Shown one piece after another: positions 33,130 to 44,869 of a DNA stretch of 64,000 bases. Numbering within the stretch: the stretch's first letter is position 1; the number at the start of each line of letters is the position of its first letter. The stretch is taken from NCBI GenBank assembly GCA_032433765.1, contig JAVIAB010000102.1:15381730-15445729 (forward strand), read 5' to 3'. The notes under the pieces were generated by a model, which saw nothing but the letters and a program-made list of their open reading frames with translations, was not told where the DNA came from and ran no database searches. This stretch comes from Megaustenia siamemsis (Eukaryota > Mollusca > Gastropoda > Stylommatophora > Ariophantidae). Made by a program: the position numbers and the translations under genes.

Positions 33130-36100
33130 AATCTGTTTCACTATCACGAACACGTGTCTCAAACAGTCACAAACACTTGTCTCACACAGTAACAAACACC
33201 TGTCTCACACAGTAACAAACACCTGTCTCACACAGTAACAAACACATGTCTCACATAGTAACAAACACCTGTCTCACACAGTAACAAACACATGTCTCAC
33301 ATAGTAACAAACACCTGTCTCACAAAGTAACAAACACCTGTCTCACACAGTAACAAACACCTGTCTCACACAGTAACAAACATATGTCTCACATAGTAAC
33401 AAACACCTGTCTCACACAGTAACAAACACCTGTCTCACAAAGTAACAAACACCTGTCTCACACAGTAACAAACACCTGTCTCACAGTAACAAACACCTGT
33501 CTCACACAGTAACAAACACCTGTCTCACACAGTAACAAACACATGTCTCACACAGTAACAAACACCTGTTTCACACAGTAACAAACACCTGTCTCACAAG
33601 TAACAAACACCTGTCTCACACAGTAACAAACACCTGTCTCACACAGTAACAAACACCTGTCTCACACAGTAACAAACACCTGTCTCACACAGTAACAAAC
33701 ACCTGTCTCACACAGTAACAAACACCTGTCTCACAGTAACAAACACTTGTCTCACAGTCACGAACACCTGTCTCCAGTCACGAACACCTGTCTCACAGTC
33801 ACAAACACCTGTCTCACAGTCACAAACACCTGTCTCACAATCACGAACACCTGCGTCACAATCACGAACACCTGTCTCACACAGTAACAAACACCTGTCT
33901 CACAGTAACAAACACATGTCTCACAGTAACAAAAACCTGTCTCACAGTCACAAACACCTGTTTCACATTCACGAACACCTGTCTCACAGCACAAACACCT
34001 GTCTCACAGTCACAAACACCTGTCTCACAGTCACGAACACCTGTCTAACAGTCACGAACACCTGTCTCACAGTCACGAACACCTGTCTAACAGTCACGAA
34101 CACCTGTCTCACACAGTCACGAACACCTGTCTCACAGTCACAAACACCTGTCTCACACAGTCACGAACACCTGTCTAACAGTCACGAACACCTGTCTCAC
34201 AGTCACGAACACCTGTCTCACACAGTCACGAACACCTGTCTAACAGTCACGAACACCTGTCTCACAGTCACGAACACCTGTCTAACAGTCACGAACACCT
34301 GTCTAACAGTCACGAACACCTGTCTAACAGTCACGAACACCTGTCTAACAGTCACGAACACCTGTCTAACAGTCACGAACACCTGTCTCACAGTCACGAA
34401 CACCTGTCTCGCAGTCACGAACACCTGTCTAATAGTCACGAACACCTGTCTCACACAGTCACGAACACCTGTCTAACAGTCACGAACACCTGTCTCACAC
34501 AGTCACGAACACCTGTCTCACACAGTCACGAACACCTGTCTAACAGTCACGAACACCTGTCTCACACAGTCACGAACACCTGTCTAACAGTCACGAACAC
34601 CTGTCTCACACAGTCACGAACACCTGTCTCACACAGTCACGAACACCTGTCTCACACAGTCACGAACACCTGTCTCACAGTCACGAACACCTGTCTAACA
34701 GTCACGAACACCTGTCTCACACAGTCACGAACACCTGTCTAACAGTCACGAACACCTGTCTCACAGTCACGAACACCTGTCTCACAGTCACGAACACCTG
34801 TCTCACACAGTCACGAACACCTGTCTAACAGTCACGAACACCTGTCTCACACAGTCACGAACACCTGTCTAACAGTCACGAACACCTGTCTCACAGTCAC
34901 GAACACCTGTCTCACAGTCACGAACACCTGTCTCACACAGTCACGAACACCTGTCTAACAGTCACGAACACCTGTCTAACAGTCACGAACACCTGTCTAA
35001 CAGTCACGAACACCTGTCTAACAGTCACGAACACCTGTCTCACAGTCACGAACACCTGTCTAACAGTCACGAACACCTGTCTAACAGTCACGAACCCCTG
35101 TCTCACAGTCACGAACACCTGTTTCACATTCATGAACACCTGTCTCACAGGCACAAACACCTGCCTCACAGTCACGAACACCTGTCTAACAGTCACGAAC
35201 ACATGTCTCACACAGTCACGCGCACCTGACTCGCAGTCACGAACACCTGTCTCATACAGTCACGAGCACCTATATCACAGTCACAAACACCTGTCTCACA
35301 GTCACGAACAACTGTTTTACTGTCACGAACACCTGTCTCACAGTCACAAACACCTGCCTCACAGTCACGAACACCTGTCTCACAATCACGAACAATTGTC
35401 TTACTGTCACGAACACCTGTCTCACAGTCACGAACACCTGTCTCACAGTCAAAAACACCTGTCTGCCAATCAAAACATCTGTCTCACAGTCACAAACACC
35501 ATTCTCACTGTCATCAACACATGTCTTACAGTAACAAACACCTGCCTCACAGTCATGATCACCTGTCTCACAGTCACAAACACCTGCCTCACACAATCAC
35601 GAACACCTGTCTGACACAGTCACGAGCACCTGTCTCACAGTCACAAACGCCTGTCTCACACAGTCACGCGCACCTGACTCGCAGTCACGAACACTTGTCT
35701 CAAAGTCACGAACACCTGTCTCACAATCACGAACACCTGTCTCATAGTCACAAATACCTGTCTTACAAACACGAACACCTGTCTCACAGTCACGAACACC
35801 TGTCTCACAGTCACAAACAACTGTCTTAAAGTCACAAACATTTTTCATACAGTCACAAACACCTGCCTCACATAATCACGAACACCTTTCTGACACAGCC
35901 ACGTGCTCCTGTCTAACAGTCACAAACACCTGTCTCACACAGTCACGTGCACCTGTCTCACAGTCACAAACACCTGTCTCACAGTCACGTATACCTGTCT
36001 CACAGCCACAAACACCCGTCTCACAGTCTCGAACAGCTGTCTCACACAGTCACGAACACCTGTCTCATAGTCACGAACACCTGTCTCACAGTCACGTATA

Positions 36101-39100
36101 CCTGTCTCACAGTCACGAACACCTGTCTCAAATTACGAACACATGTCTCATAGTCACAAGCACCTGTCTCACATAGTAACGAGCACCTGTCTCACATAGT
36201 AACGAACACCTGCCTCACATAGTAACGAACACCTGCCTCACAGTCACAAACACCTGTCTCACATAGTAACGAACACCTGCCTCACAGTCACGAACACCTG
36301 TCTCACATAGTAACGAACACCTGCCTCACAGTCACAAACACCTGTCTCACAGTCACGAACACCTGTCTCAAAATTACGAACACCTGCCTCACAGTCACGA
36401 ACACCTGTCTCACATAGCACCTGTCTCACATAGTAACGAACACCTGTCTCACATAGCACCTGTCTCACATAGTAACGAACACCTGTCTCACATAGTAACG
36501 AACACCTGCCTCACAGTCACGAACACCTGCCTCACAGTCACAAACACCTGTCTCACAGTCACGAACACCTGTCTCAAAATTACGAACACCTGCCTCACAG
36601 TCACGAACACCTGTCTCACATAGTAACGAACACCTGTCTCACATAGTAACGAACACCTGTCTCACATAGTAACGAACACCTGCCTCACAGTCACAAACAC
36701 CTGCCTCACAGTCACAAACACCTGTCTCACAGTCACGAACACCTGCCTCACAGTCACAAACACCTGTCTCACAGTCACGAACACCTGTCTCACATAGTAA
36801 CGAACACCTGTCTCACATAGTAACGAACACCTGCCTCACAGTCACGAACACCTGCCTCACAGTCACGAACACCTGCCTCACAGTCACAAACACCTGTCTC
36901 ACAGTCACGAACACCTGTCTCAAAATTACGAACACCTGCCTCACAGTCACGAACACCTGTCTCACATAGTAACGAACACCTGTCTCACATAGTAACGAAC
37001 ACCTGCCTCACAGTCACGAACACCTGCCTCACAGTCACGAACACCTGCCTCACAGTCACGAACACCTGCCTCACATAGTAACGAGCACCTGTCTCACAGT
37101 CACGAACACCTGCCTCACAGTCACGAACACCTGCCTCACAGTCACGAACACCTGCCTCACAGTCACGAACACCTGCCTCACAGTCACGAACACCTGCCTC
37201 ACAGTCACGAACACCTGCCTCACAGTCACGAACACCTGCCTCACAGTCACGAACACCTGCCTCACAGTCACGAACACCTGCCTCACAGTCACAAACACCT
37301 GTCTCACAGTCACGAACACCTGTCTCAAAATTACGAACACCTGCCTCACAGTCACGAACACCTGCCTCACAGTCACGAACACCTGCCTCACAGTCACGAA
37401 CACCTGCCTCACAGTCACAAACACCTGTCTCACAGTCACGAACACCTGTCTCAAAATTACGAACACCTGCCTCACAGTCACGAACACCTGTCTCACATAG
37501 TAACGAACACCTGCCTCACAGTCACGAACACCTGCCTCACAGTCACGAACACCTGCCTCACAGTCACAAACACCTGCCTCACAGTCACGAACACCTGCCT
37601 CACAGTCACAAACACCTGTCTCACATAGTAACGAACACCTGCCTCACAGTCACAAACACCTGCCTCACAGTCACAAACACCTGTCTCACATAGTAACGAA
37701 CACCTGCCTCACAGTCACGAACACCTGCCTCACAGTCACGAACACCTGCCTCACAGTCACAAACACCTGCCTCACAGTCACGAACACCTGTCTCAAAATT
37801 ACGAACACCTGCCTCACAGTCACGAACACCTGTCTCACATAGTAACGAACACCTGCCTCACAGTCACGAACACCTGCCTCACAGTCACGAACACCTGCCT
37901 CACAGTCACGAACTCCTGCCTCACAGTCACGAACACCTGTCTCACATAGCACCTGTCTCACATAGTAACGAGCACCTGTCTCACATAGTAACGAACACCT
38001 GTCTCACATAGTAACGAGCACCTGTCTCACATAGTAACGAACACCTGTCTCACATAGTAACGAGCACCTGTCTCACATAGTAACGAGCACCTGTCTCACA
38101 TAGTAACGAACACCTGTCTCACATAGTAACGAGCACCTGTCTCACATAGTAACGAACACCTGTCTCACATAGTAACGAACACCTGCCTCACATAGTAACG
38201 AGCACCTGTCTCACATAGTAACGAACACCTGTCTCACATAGTAACGAGCACCTGTCTCACATAGTAACGAACACCTGCCTCACATAGTAACGAGCACCTG
38301 TCTCACATAGTAACGAACACCTGCCTCACATAGTAACGAGCACCTGTCTCACATAGTAACGAACACCTGTCTCACATAGTAACGAGCACCTGTCTCACAT
38401 AGTAACGAGCACCTGTCTCACATAGTAACGAACACCTGTCTCACATAGTAACGAGCACCTGTCTCACATAGTAACGAGCACCTGTCTCACATAGTAACGA
38501 ACACCTGTCTCACATAGTAACGAACACCTGCCTCACAGTCACGAACACCTGCCTCACAGTCACGAACACCTGCCTCACAGTCACGAACACCTGCCTCACA
38601 GTCACGAACACCTGCCTCACAGTCACGAACACCTGTCTCACATAGTAACGAACACCTGTCTCACATAGTAACGAGCACCTGTCTCACATAGTAACGAACA
38701 CCTGCCTCACAGTCACGAACACCTGCCTCACAGTCACGAACACCTGTCTCACATAGTAACGAGCACCTGCCTCACAGTCACGAACACCTGCCTCACAGTC
38801 ACGAACACCTGTCTCACATAGTAACGAACACCTGCCTCACAGTCACGAACACCTGCCTCACAGTCACGAACACCTGCCTCACAGTCACGAACACCTGCCT
38901 CACAGTCACGAACACCTGCCTCACAGTCACGAACACCTGTCTCACATAGTAACGAACACCTGTCTCACATAGTAACGAGCACCTGTCTCACATAGTAACG
39001 AGCACCTGTCTCACATAGTAACGAGCACCTGTCTCACATAGTAACGAGCACCTGTCTCACATAGTAACGAGCACCTGTCTCACATAGTAACGAGCACCTG

Positions 39101-39450
39101 TCTCACATAGTAACGAGCACCTGTCTCACATAGTAACGAGCACCTGTCTCACATAGTAACGAACACCTGTCTCACATAGTAACGAACACCTGCCTCACAG
39201 TCACGAACACCTGCCTCACATAGTAACGAACACCTGTCTCACATAGTAACGAGCACCTGTCTCACATAGTAACGAGCACCTGTCTCACATAGTAACGAGC
39301 ACCTGTCTCACATAGTAACGAACACCTGTCTCACATAGTAACGAGCACCTGTCTCACATAGTAACGAACACCTGCCTCACAGTCACGAACACCTGCCTCA
39401 CAGTCACAAACACCTGCCTCACAGTCATAAACACCTGTCTCACTGGCACT
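33130..39450. repeat. 21/23-bp minisatellite, about 290 copies, 6.3 kb
   Basis: Two unit types interleave: ACAGTCACGAACACCTGTCT plus C (21 bp), and ACATAGTAACGAACACCTGT plus CTC (23 bp), with ACACAGTAAC and CTGCCTC variants. Zones: ACACAGTAACAAAC at 33.1-33.9 kb, ACAGTCACG with TCTAACAG at 34.0-35.1, degenerate at 35.1-36.1, CTGCCTC with ACATAG from 36.2 on, pure ACATAG runs at 37.95-38.5 and 38.95-39.2. Val/Arg/Thr/Cys-rich ORFs are artefacts. Confidence 0.98.
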
Positions 39451-40582
39451 CTACTTAAAGGCACAAGTTGTTGGTTTCCTTGAGGTGGCTGGACGATCCG
39501 ATCTGTGTCTTGTCTTGGGGTTTTCTCTTCTTCTTGGCGAGACACGTTCAACGTCACACTAGCCTGTCAGTGTTAAATTAGACCGCTAATTGCATCTAAT
39601 AAATGAGAGTCAAAGCTACTTTGGGCAGATGCCCATGTGCAGGTCCGCCGTCCTAAAGTCCCACTGAAATATTTCAGGTCACGTGCTAAATGCTTACTAA
39701 TCAACCCTCGGATATTAGTGGGATTCACCTTATCCAGCCTTGTAAATGTTTTGTCACTGAGCATAACTACCCAAAGAACTTACAGTCTCTTGTTTGATGT
39801 GCGACGGGGATAGTCCGATGACAAACTGTGTTTCATATGTTCCGATTTGAGTCAGGGTGATGTCCTAGCATTATCAGCGCTATATACATTAAACAACAAA
39901 AAAATGACGATCATCATTTTCAGGAGGACGTGAACATCTGGTCAATATGGTGGATAGACGACAGGAACCATTAAAGGCTATGCCTGAAAAATGTTCCTTG
40001 TTGCAGTTTCCTCATATTCCAAGTTCAGCTTATTGCAGGAGCTACTGAGTTAAGTGCTTTGTGCACAGTGTGAGCTGTGCGTTTCATCCGTTTTGATCGT
40101 GTTTCGATATTCCGATTGTTTACGATGAATGATGATATCGTATGATGGAGAACAGATGGCTGTGTTCACTTTCTGTGCAGTTTCGCCTTATGTCTTTTGG
40201 CGTGTGCTGAGACTGCTATAATTGGGACTACAGCAACCTTTCTTTGTTTAGGAAATGAAATAGTAATTCGGATTCCACTGGCACGGGCGGTTGAGTAATT
40301 ATGGATTTTAATTCGTTTCCAGTAACACCGGGTCTTCTATAACCATAACTACCCACAGTTGTTTGTCACGGATATTTTAGTTGTTTTGCTCCATTTATAG
40401 GCAAACAAAAATACAAATCTTTCTTCTATGGAACATTTAAGTGAATAGATCTCAACTTTTACAAACATAAATGATTACAACTTCAACTGCTCACTAGAAA
40501 GTCTCAAGTTGTCCAACCCTTGAGTTACATTTTAATTAAATCTAAAGTCTCCTCAAATATTAGCCACATTCGAGCTGATAAC
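39451..40582. other. Unique intronic sequence
   Basis: A 63-codon minus ORF (39573-39764) and an 67-codon one (39354-39557) are unrecognised; the latter reads into the array. A dispersed repeat lies at 40273-40352. No exon of the CA-related gene was found here. Confidence 0.4.
40273..40352 (+). repeat. Dispersed repeat with CCATAA tail
   Basis: TCCACTGGCACGGGCGGTTG … ATGGATTTTAATTCGTTTCC … ATAACCATAACT. The same sequence occurs at 55418-55528, where the tail is (CCATAA)8, and in part at 55164-55230. A short interspersed repeat whose 3' end is a CCATAA microsatellite. Confidence 0.7.
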
Positions 40583-41545
40583 GAATGATGACATCTACAC
40601 TGGTTGGGCAACTGATGACGCCTACACTGATTGGGCAACTGATTACACCTATATTGGGTGGGCAACTGATGACACCTATATTGGGTGGGTTCTGGATAAC
40701 ACCTATACTGGGTGGGTTCTGGATAACACCTATACTGGGTGGGTTCTGGATAACACATATACTGGGTGGGCAACTGATGACATCTACACTGGTGGGCAAC
40801 TGATGACATCTACACTGGGTGGGCAGCTGATGACATCTATACTGTGTGGGCAGCTGATTGCATCTACATTGGGTGGGCAACTGATGACATCCATACTGGG
40901 TGGGCAACTGATGACACAAATACTGGATAGGCAACTGATGACATCTACACTGGGTGGGCAGCTGATGACATCTACACTGGGTGGGCAATTGATGACATCT
41001 ATACTGGGTGGGCAACGGATGACATCTACACTGGGTAGGCACTTAATGACATCTACACTGGGTAGGCACATGATGACATCTACACTGGGTGGGCAACTGA
41101 TAACATCTATATTGGGTGGGCAACTAATGACATCTATACTGGGTGGGCAACTGATGACATCTATACTGGGTAGGCACCTGATGACATCTACACTTGGTAG
41201 GCAACTGATGACATCTACACTGAATGAGCAACATATGACATCTACTCTGGGTAGGCAACGGATGACATCTGCACTGGGTAGGCAACTGATGACATCTACA
41301 CTGGGTAGGCAACTGATGACATCTACACTGAGTGAGCAACATATGACATCTACTCTGGTAGGCAACAGATGACATCTACCCTGGGTAGGCATCTGATGAC
41401 AACTATACTGGGTAGGCAACAGATGACATCTACCCTGGGTAGGCAACTGATGACATCTTCACTGGGTAGGCAACAGATGACATCTACACTGGGTAGGCAA
41501 CAGATGACACCTACCCTGGGTAGGCAACTGATGACATCTACCCTG
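40583..41545. repeat. 27-bp minisatellite, about 36 copies
   Basis: The unit is TGGGTGGGCAACTGATGACA plus TCTACAC, with GGTAGGC, GGTTCTGGATAAC and GAGCAACATATG variants. 27 bp is nine codons, so ORFs persist on both strands (up to 220 codons), but there is no start context or homology. The minus ORFs with CxxC-like spacing are artefacts. Confidence 0.96.
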
Positions 41546-41847
41546 AGATTAAATCTTTCTCAATGCAAACAAGAGAAACCACTTCTCCAAAATACCAGTT
41601 TTAATAATAATTAGAATGTACTACAGTCAAGACTTATTCACTTACAAATGTTGCAGAATTTGTTGGGAGTACACTAAAATTCCACCTTGTGATTAAAGCA
41701 GCCAGCCGTGCTGGTTCCAACAACGTATATGAGGTTGTTATGTGATGTCGGTAATAAATGAACAGAATGGAAATCATGGACAGAAATCAAACCTGTTCAG
41801 CAGCATCATACAACACAGTAGTGAAGTAACTATAGTTCGTTCTATAT

Positions 41848-42315
41848 ATGGACAATAGGACAACAGACAAGAGAATCACTGGAGTCTGTAGAAATGTGGT
41901 TTTACTGAAGAATGTTGAGAGTATCATGGACAATAGGACAACAGACAAGAGAATCACTGGAGTCTGTAGACATGTGGTTTTACTGAAGAATGTTGAGAGT
42001 ATCATGGACAATAGGACAACAGACAAGAGAATCACTGGAGTCTGTAGAAATGTGGTTTTACTGAAGAATGTTGAGAGTATCATGGACAATAGGACAACAG
42101 ACAAGAGAATCACTGGAGTCTGTAGACATGTGGTTTTACTGAAGAATGTTGAGAGTATCATGGACAATAGGACAACAGACAAGAGAATCACTGGAGTCTG
42201 TAGACATGTGGTTTTACTGAAGAATGTTGAGAGTATCATGGACAATAGGACAACAGACAAGAGAATCACTGGAGTCTGTAGAAATGTGGTTTTACAGAAG
42301 AATGTTGAGAGTACC
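41848..42315. repeat. 78-bp in-frame array from RT coding sequence, 6 copies
   Basis: ATGGACAATAGGACAACAGA recurs at 41848, 41926, 42004, 42082, 42160 and 42238, exactly 78 bp apart. In the retrotransposon frame a unit reads RESLESVEMWFY, stop, RMLRVSWTIGQQT. The last unit has CAG in place of the TGA-containing sequence and reads YRRMLRV into the unique flank. The only difference between most units is GAAATG/GACATG. Confidence 0.97.
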
Positions 42316-42630
42316 ATGGACAGCTAAGAAGAGTAATGAAAATGTTATGAGAGAGGTCAAAGCAAAAAGAGAGCTAGTTTCCAATGTTAGGAAGAAACAA
42401 TCATCATTTTTTGGCCATGTAATGAGAAAGAACAGCTGGAGTATATTGTAACAACTGGGAAAATTGAGGGACGAAGAGACAGAGGAAAGCAAAGAGAAAA
42501 GATCCCAGACAACTTAAGAGAATGGCTTGGCAGAAGGTCAACAACAGAAATTATAAATAACTGTCGAGATCGAAAATTGTGGAGAGATGATCACCTACGC
42601 CAGCAGGCCCGGTACTTGATGATGATAGAT
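42316..42630 (+). mobile_element. RT C-terminal fragment downstream of the 78-bp array
   Basis: From the last repeat unit the frame continues RMLRVPWTAKKSNENVMREV, then KAKRELVSNVRKKQSSFFGH and VMRKNSW. In broken frames DNLREWLGRRSTTEI, then a TGATGATGATAG tail. This is the conserved EMWxYRRMLRIxW…FFGHVMR end of an RTE-like element, in its proper order. Confidence 0.82.
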
Positions 42631-42959
42631 CGTTCAGAAATTCGTGCCCACAGAGTTGATCAATTATCTCGGAAACTCTTTGATGAATTTCTGTCATTGT
42701 TTTCCATGATATTTGATTTTTTTCACCGACCGTCAGATTTTCCAACATTTTAGTACAAAGGTAGTCGGATGTTTGCACAAATGTAAACTCATAAAATTTA
42801 GGACAACCAAGAAAATCATATTTTTATAGACCTTAAAGAAACACAAATCTTTTCTAAATGCATGACAGCAGGGAAAAATTTGGCTTAAGGTCGGTGAAAA
42901 AATAAGTTTTTGTGTAAAAAAAATTATTGAAACTCATCAGTTTCCGAAATAATTAATAA

Positions 42960-43215
42960 ACTCTGTAGGCACAAAAAATGGTAGGAGCAAAATCCTGCCA
43001 AGAATATATAGAACAACAACTTAAATGGTTGGGCCATCTGGTCAGAATGAATCCTCACCAATCACCTTCAATGGCGTTCTTCTCAAGAATGCATGGACAA
43101 AGACCAAGAGGAAGACCCAGAAAATGATGGATAGATGCAGTGACAGAGACATGTAACAACAAAGGAAAATCACTAATTCAGACAGTTCAAGCAGCTCAAG
43201 AACGATAAATGATAA
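42960..43215 (+). mobile_element. RT C-terminal fragment
   Basis: Plus frame: EYIEQQLKWLGHLVRMNPHQ, then GQRPRGRPRK, stop, WIDAVTETCNN. This is the KWLGHLxRM…RGRPRxxWxD region of another non-LTR family, with one stop codon. Confidence 0.8.
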
Positions 43216-43328
43216 AACCACGACACCTTTTATGTATCAGTTAAAAGAGAAAAGAAGAAGAAGCCAAAGAAGAGGGCACCAATTTGTGAACAAACTAAAG
43301 ATGTGTACTTCCTTGTGTGGTCACTTAC

Positions 43329-43434
43329 CTGTATGTGTAGGACAGTGGCCCGCCTGTAAACGCGAAAGGTCTTGGTTCGATTCGTTGAGAAACAAAGTGA
43401 TGTCGTGTCCTGTGTTGACCACGTACCCGTCCAC
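43329..43434 (-). CDS. CA-related gene, exon 2 (one frameshift)
   Basis: The acceptor GACTTTCACAG and a consensus donor (ACAG/GTAAGTG) bound 106 nt. The 5' part reads VDGYVVNTGHDITLFLNESN in phase 0; the 3' part reads TGGPLSYTYR only in another frame, the one that joins correctly to exon 3. The family has NTG near the start and GGPLSYxYR at the end of this segment. The frames change inside GCGTTTACAGG. One missing T in TTT would restore the frame, so this may be an assembly error or a real disabling change. Earlier exons lie beyond 43434 and were not found. Confidence 0.83.
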
Positions 43435-43675
43435 CTGTGAAAGTCGTTTACAAGACACACGCTACAAATAATCTCACATGAACTGTACGGAACAATAATC
43501 AACGTTTCGGACTGTAAAATCTTCGTCAGTATACAGAGACAAAGGCAGGAACACAGTAGTTAAAAAAGAAGACATGTATAATAATGCATATGTAATGTTC
43601 CATTTAGATATTGACCGGAAATCCGATTTATTTTCGTGTTTCAAATGCCAGTTGAGACAATTATTTCCTACCTAA

Positions 43676-43805
43676 TAGTCTCTCGTGGTCCACCCAGCCT
43701 CTGTAAATAAGTAACAGAGATTTCTCAGGGAAAGAAAGGCAGCGAGGACGAGAACTGGCCACCTCAACTATTTAATCGCAGGTTTAGTACATTGACATTA
43801 CTAAC
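43676..43805 (-). repeat. Second copy of the dispersed SINE-like end
   Basis: The minus strand ends GGCTGGGTGGACCACGAGAG, like the element at 25055-25232. A weak box-B-like sequence is present. Decayed. Confidence 0.45.
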
Positions 43806-43909
43806 GCTACATTACGGCAGTTGCTATGGGGATACCTTTAATTTTATTTGATTTTCAGCAGCCGAAAAGTTCTCCCACACATTACCCCCTCATGTGGAAG
43901 ACAGAAGTA

Positions 43910-44171
43910 AAAAAAAAAAAAAGTAAAAAGTCCTCGTCACACCAAGCGGCGTATAGGGAATATGGTGTTAGCGACCATAAATTTTACAGACTTTCGGCAC
44001 ATTATTTTTGGGGTAATGTGGTCGGTATTACGCCCGTTCCGCTTTACTTTCCCAGAAAAAAATCTGGTACACATTTGAGGCTGGGTGATCCGGAACCGTC
44101 AGTTGGGATCGAACCCTACCACTTGTCCTTTGTAGTCCAGTTTACTAACCACTGAGCTATCGCGGCTCCCA
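43910..44171 (-). mobile_element. tRNA-derived SINE family A, complete, 13-bp target duplication
   Basis: Minus strand: GGAGCCGCGATAGCTCAGTG, box B GGTTCGATCCC, body and poly-T end as in the 15411 copy. GAAGACAGAAGTA lies at 43897-43909 and 44172-44184. Confidence 0.93.
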
Positions 44172-44284
44172 GAAGACAGAAGTATCTAGAAAATAAATAC
44201 GAGCAGACCCAAAGCATAACTGCATGGTTCTTGAAACTTCTGTAACTGGTGATATATGTGCCAGAACTATGTCGGAATCAAGTG

Positions 44285-44470
44285 TTAAAGTTGAGGTTTT
44301 CTCTACAGCTTGATAGGTATGGGGGATATGTGCTAGGGACCCTATATTTTAGAACGAACGGTACATTTTTGGTGATGGGTCGGCATCACGCTAGGCCGGA
44401 TTTACTTTACAGAGAAAATTCTGGTGCTTATTTTTAGAGGGTGGATGTACCTCAGGGGAAAAAAAATCCA
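44285..44470 (-). mobile_element. SINE family A, very old copy
   Basis: Plus-strand TAGGTATGGGGGATATGTGC, GGGACCCTATATTTTAGA, TTTTGGTGATGGGTCGGCAT and TTTACTTTACAGAGAAAATT line up with the body of the neighbouring SINE at perhaps two-thirds identity. The head is lost. Confidence 0.6.
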
Positions 44471-44496
44471 CCACTTTTGAGAATTTAACCCGATTG

Positions 44497-44690
44497 TAGA
44501 GGAAGACAAAGGTAGGTCTATAACTTCTAAAGAGGAAGATAAAGGTAGGTCCATAAATTCTAAAGAGGAAGATAAAGGTAGGTCCATAAATTCTAAAGAG
44601 GAAGATAAAGGTAGGTCCATAAATTCTAAAGAGGAAGATAAAGGTAGGTCCATAAATTCTAAAGAGGAAGATAAAGGTAGGTCTATAAAT
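44497..44690. repeat. 33-bp tandem repeat, about 6 copies
   Basis: The unit is GAGGAAGATAAAGGTAGGTC plus CATAAATTCTAAA. Eleven codons long, so a minus ORF persists; artefact. A duplicated TGTAAGACATGCCGGTTTGG follows at 44725-44810. Confidence 0.95.
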
Positions 44691-44869
44691 GGGACGGACT
44701 TCTTGAGGTATGGAATTTCTGCGGTTGAGGATAAAGGGATGTCAGGTGTAAGACATGCCGGTTTGGGTTGTCAGGGTGTAAGACATGCCGGTTTGGGTTG
44801 TCAGGGGCCAAATAAAGGGCGAGGATATTGCGTTGGAAATAAGAAGGGGGGGGGGGATTATTTAGATCA

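Larger units (their letters stand above)
6329..43434 (-). other. Carbonic anhydrase-related (CA10/CA11-like) gene, partial span
   Basis: Six minus-strand blocks, found as short conserved stretches flanked by AG and GT, assemble into an alpha carbonic anhydrase fold lacking its N-terminus. In order they encode VNTGHDITLFLNES and TGGPLSYTYR; IKLHFGSLDLIGSEHT; ELQIYGYNTELF; MVNAISKVPYK; LLPKTHDYMTYDGSM with GCLETVTWVVFNKPMYV; and a doubtful tail. Zinc ligand 94 is Lys, 96 is His, 119 is Gln. CA10/CA11 have Arg, His, Gln there, plus the same LHFGS in place of HFHWG. Joining phases agree for exons 3-4, 4-5 and 5-6, and for 2-3 after one frameshift. Exon sizes (85, 96, 67, 155 nt) follow the vertebrate CA pattern. 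Members of this family are secreted or surface proteins without hydratase activity; function here is inferred. The span is about 37 kb for about 560 coding nt, because the introns hold huge minisatellites. The first exon(s) were not found up to 64 kb. Confidence 0.85.

Noticed and set aside
40525..41446. Zinc-ribbon-like Cys-rich protein
   Set aside because: Periodic with the 27-bp unit; equally open on the other strand.
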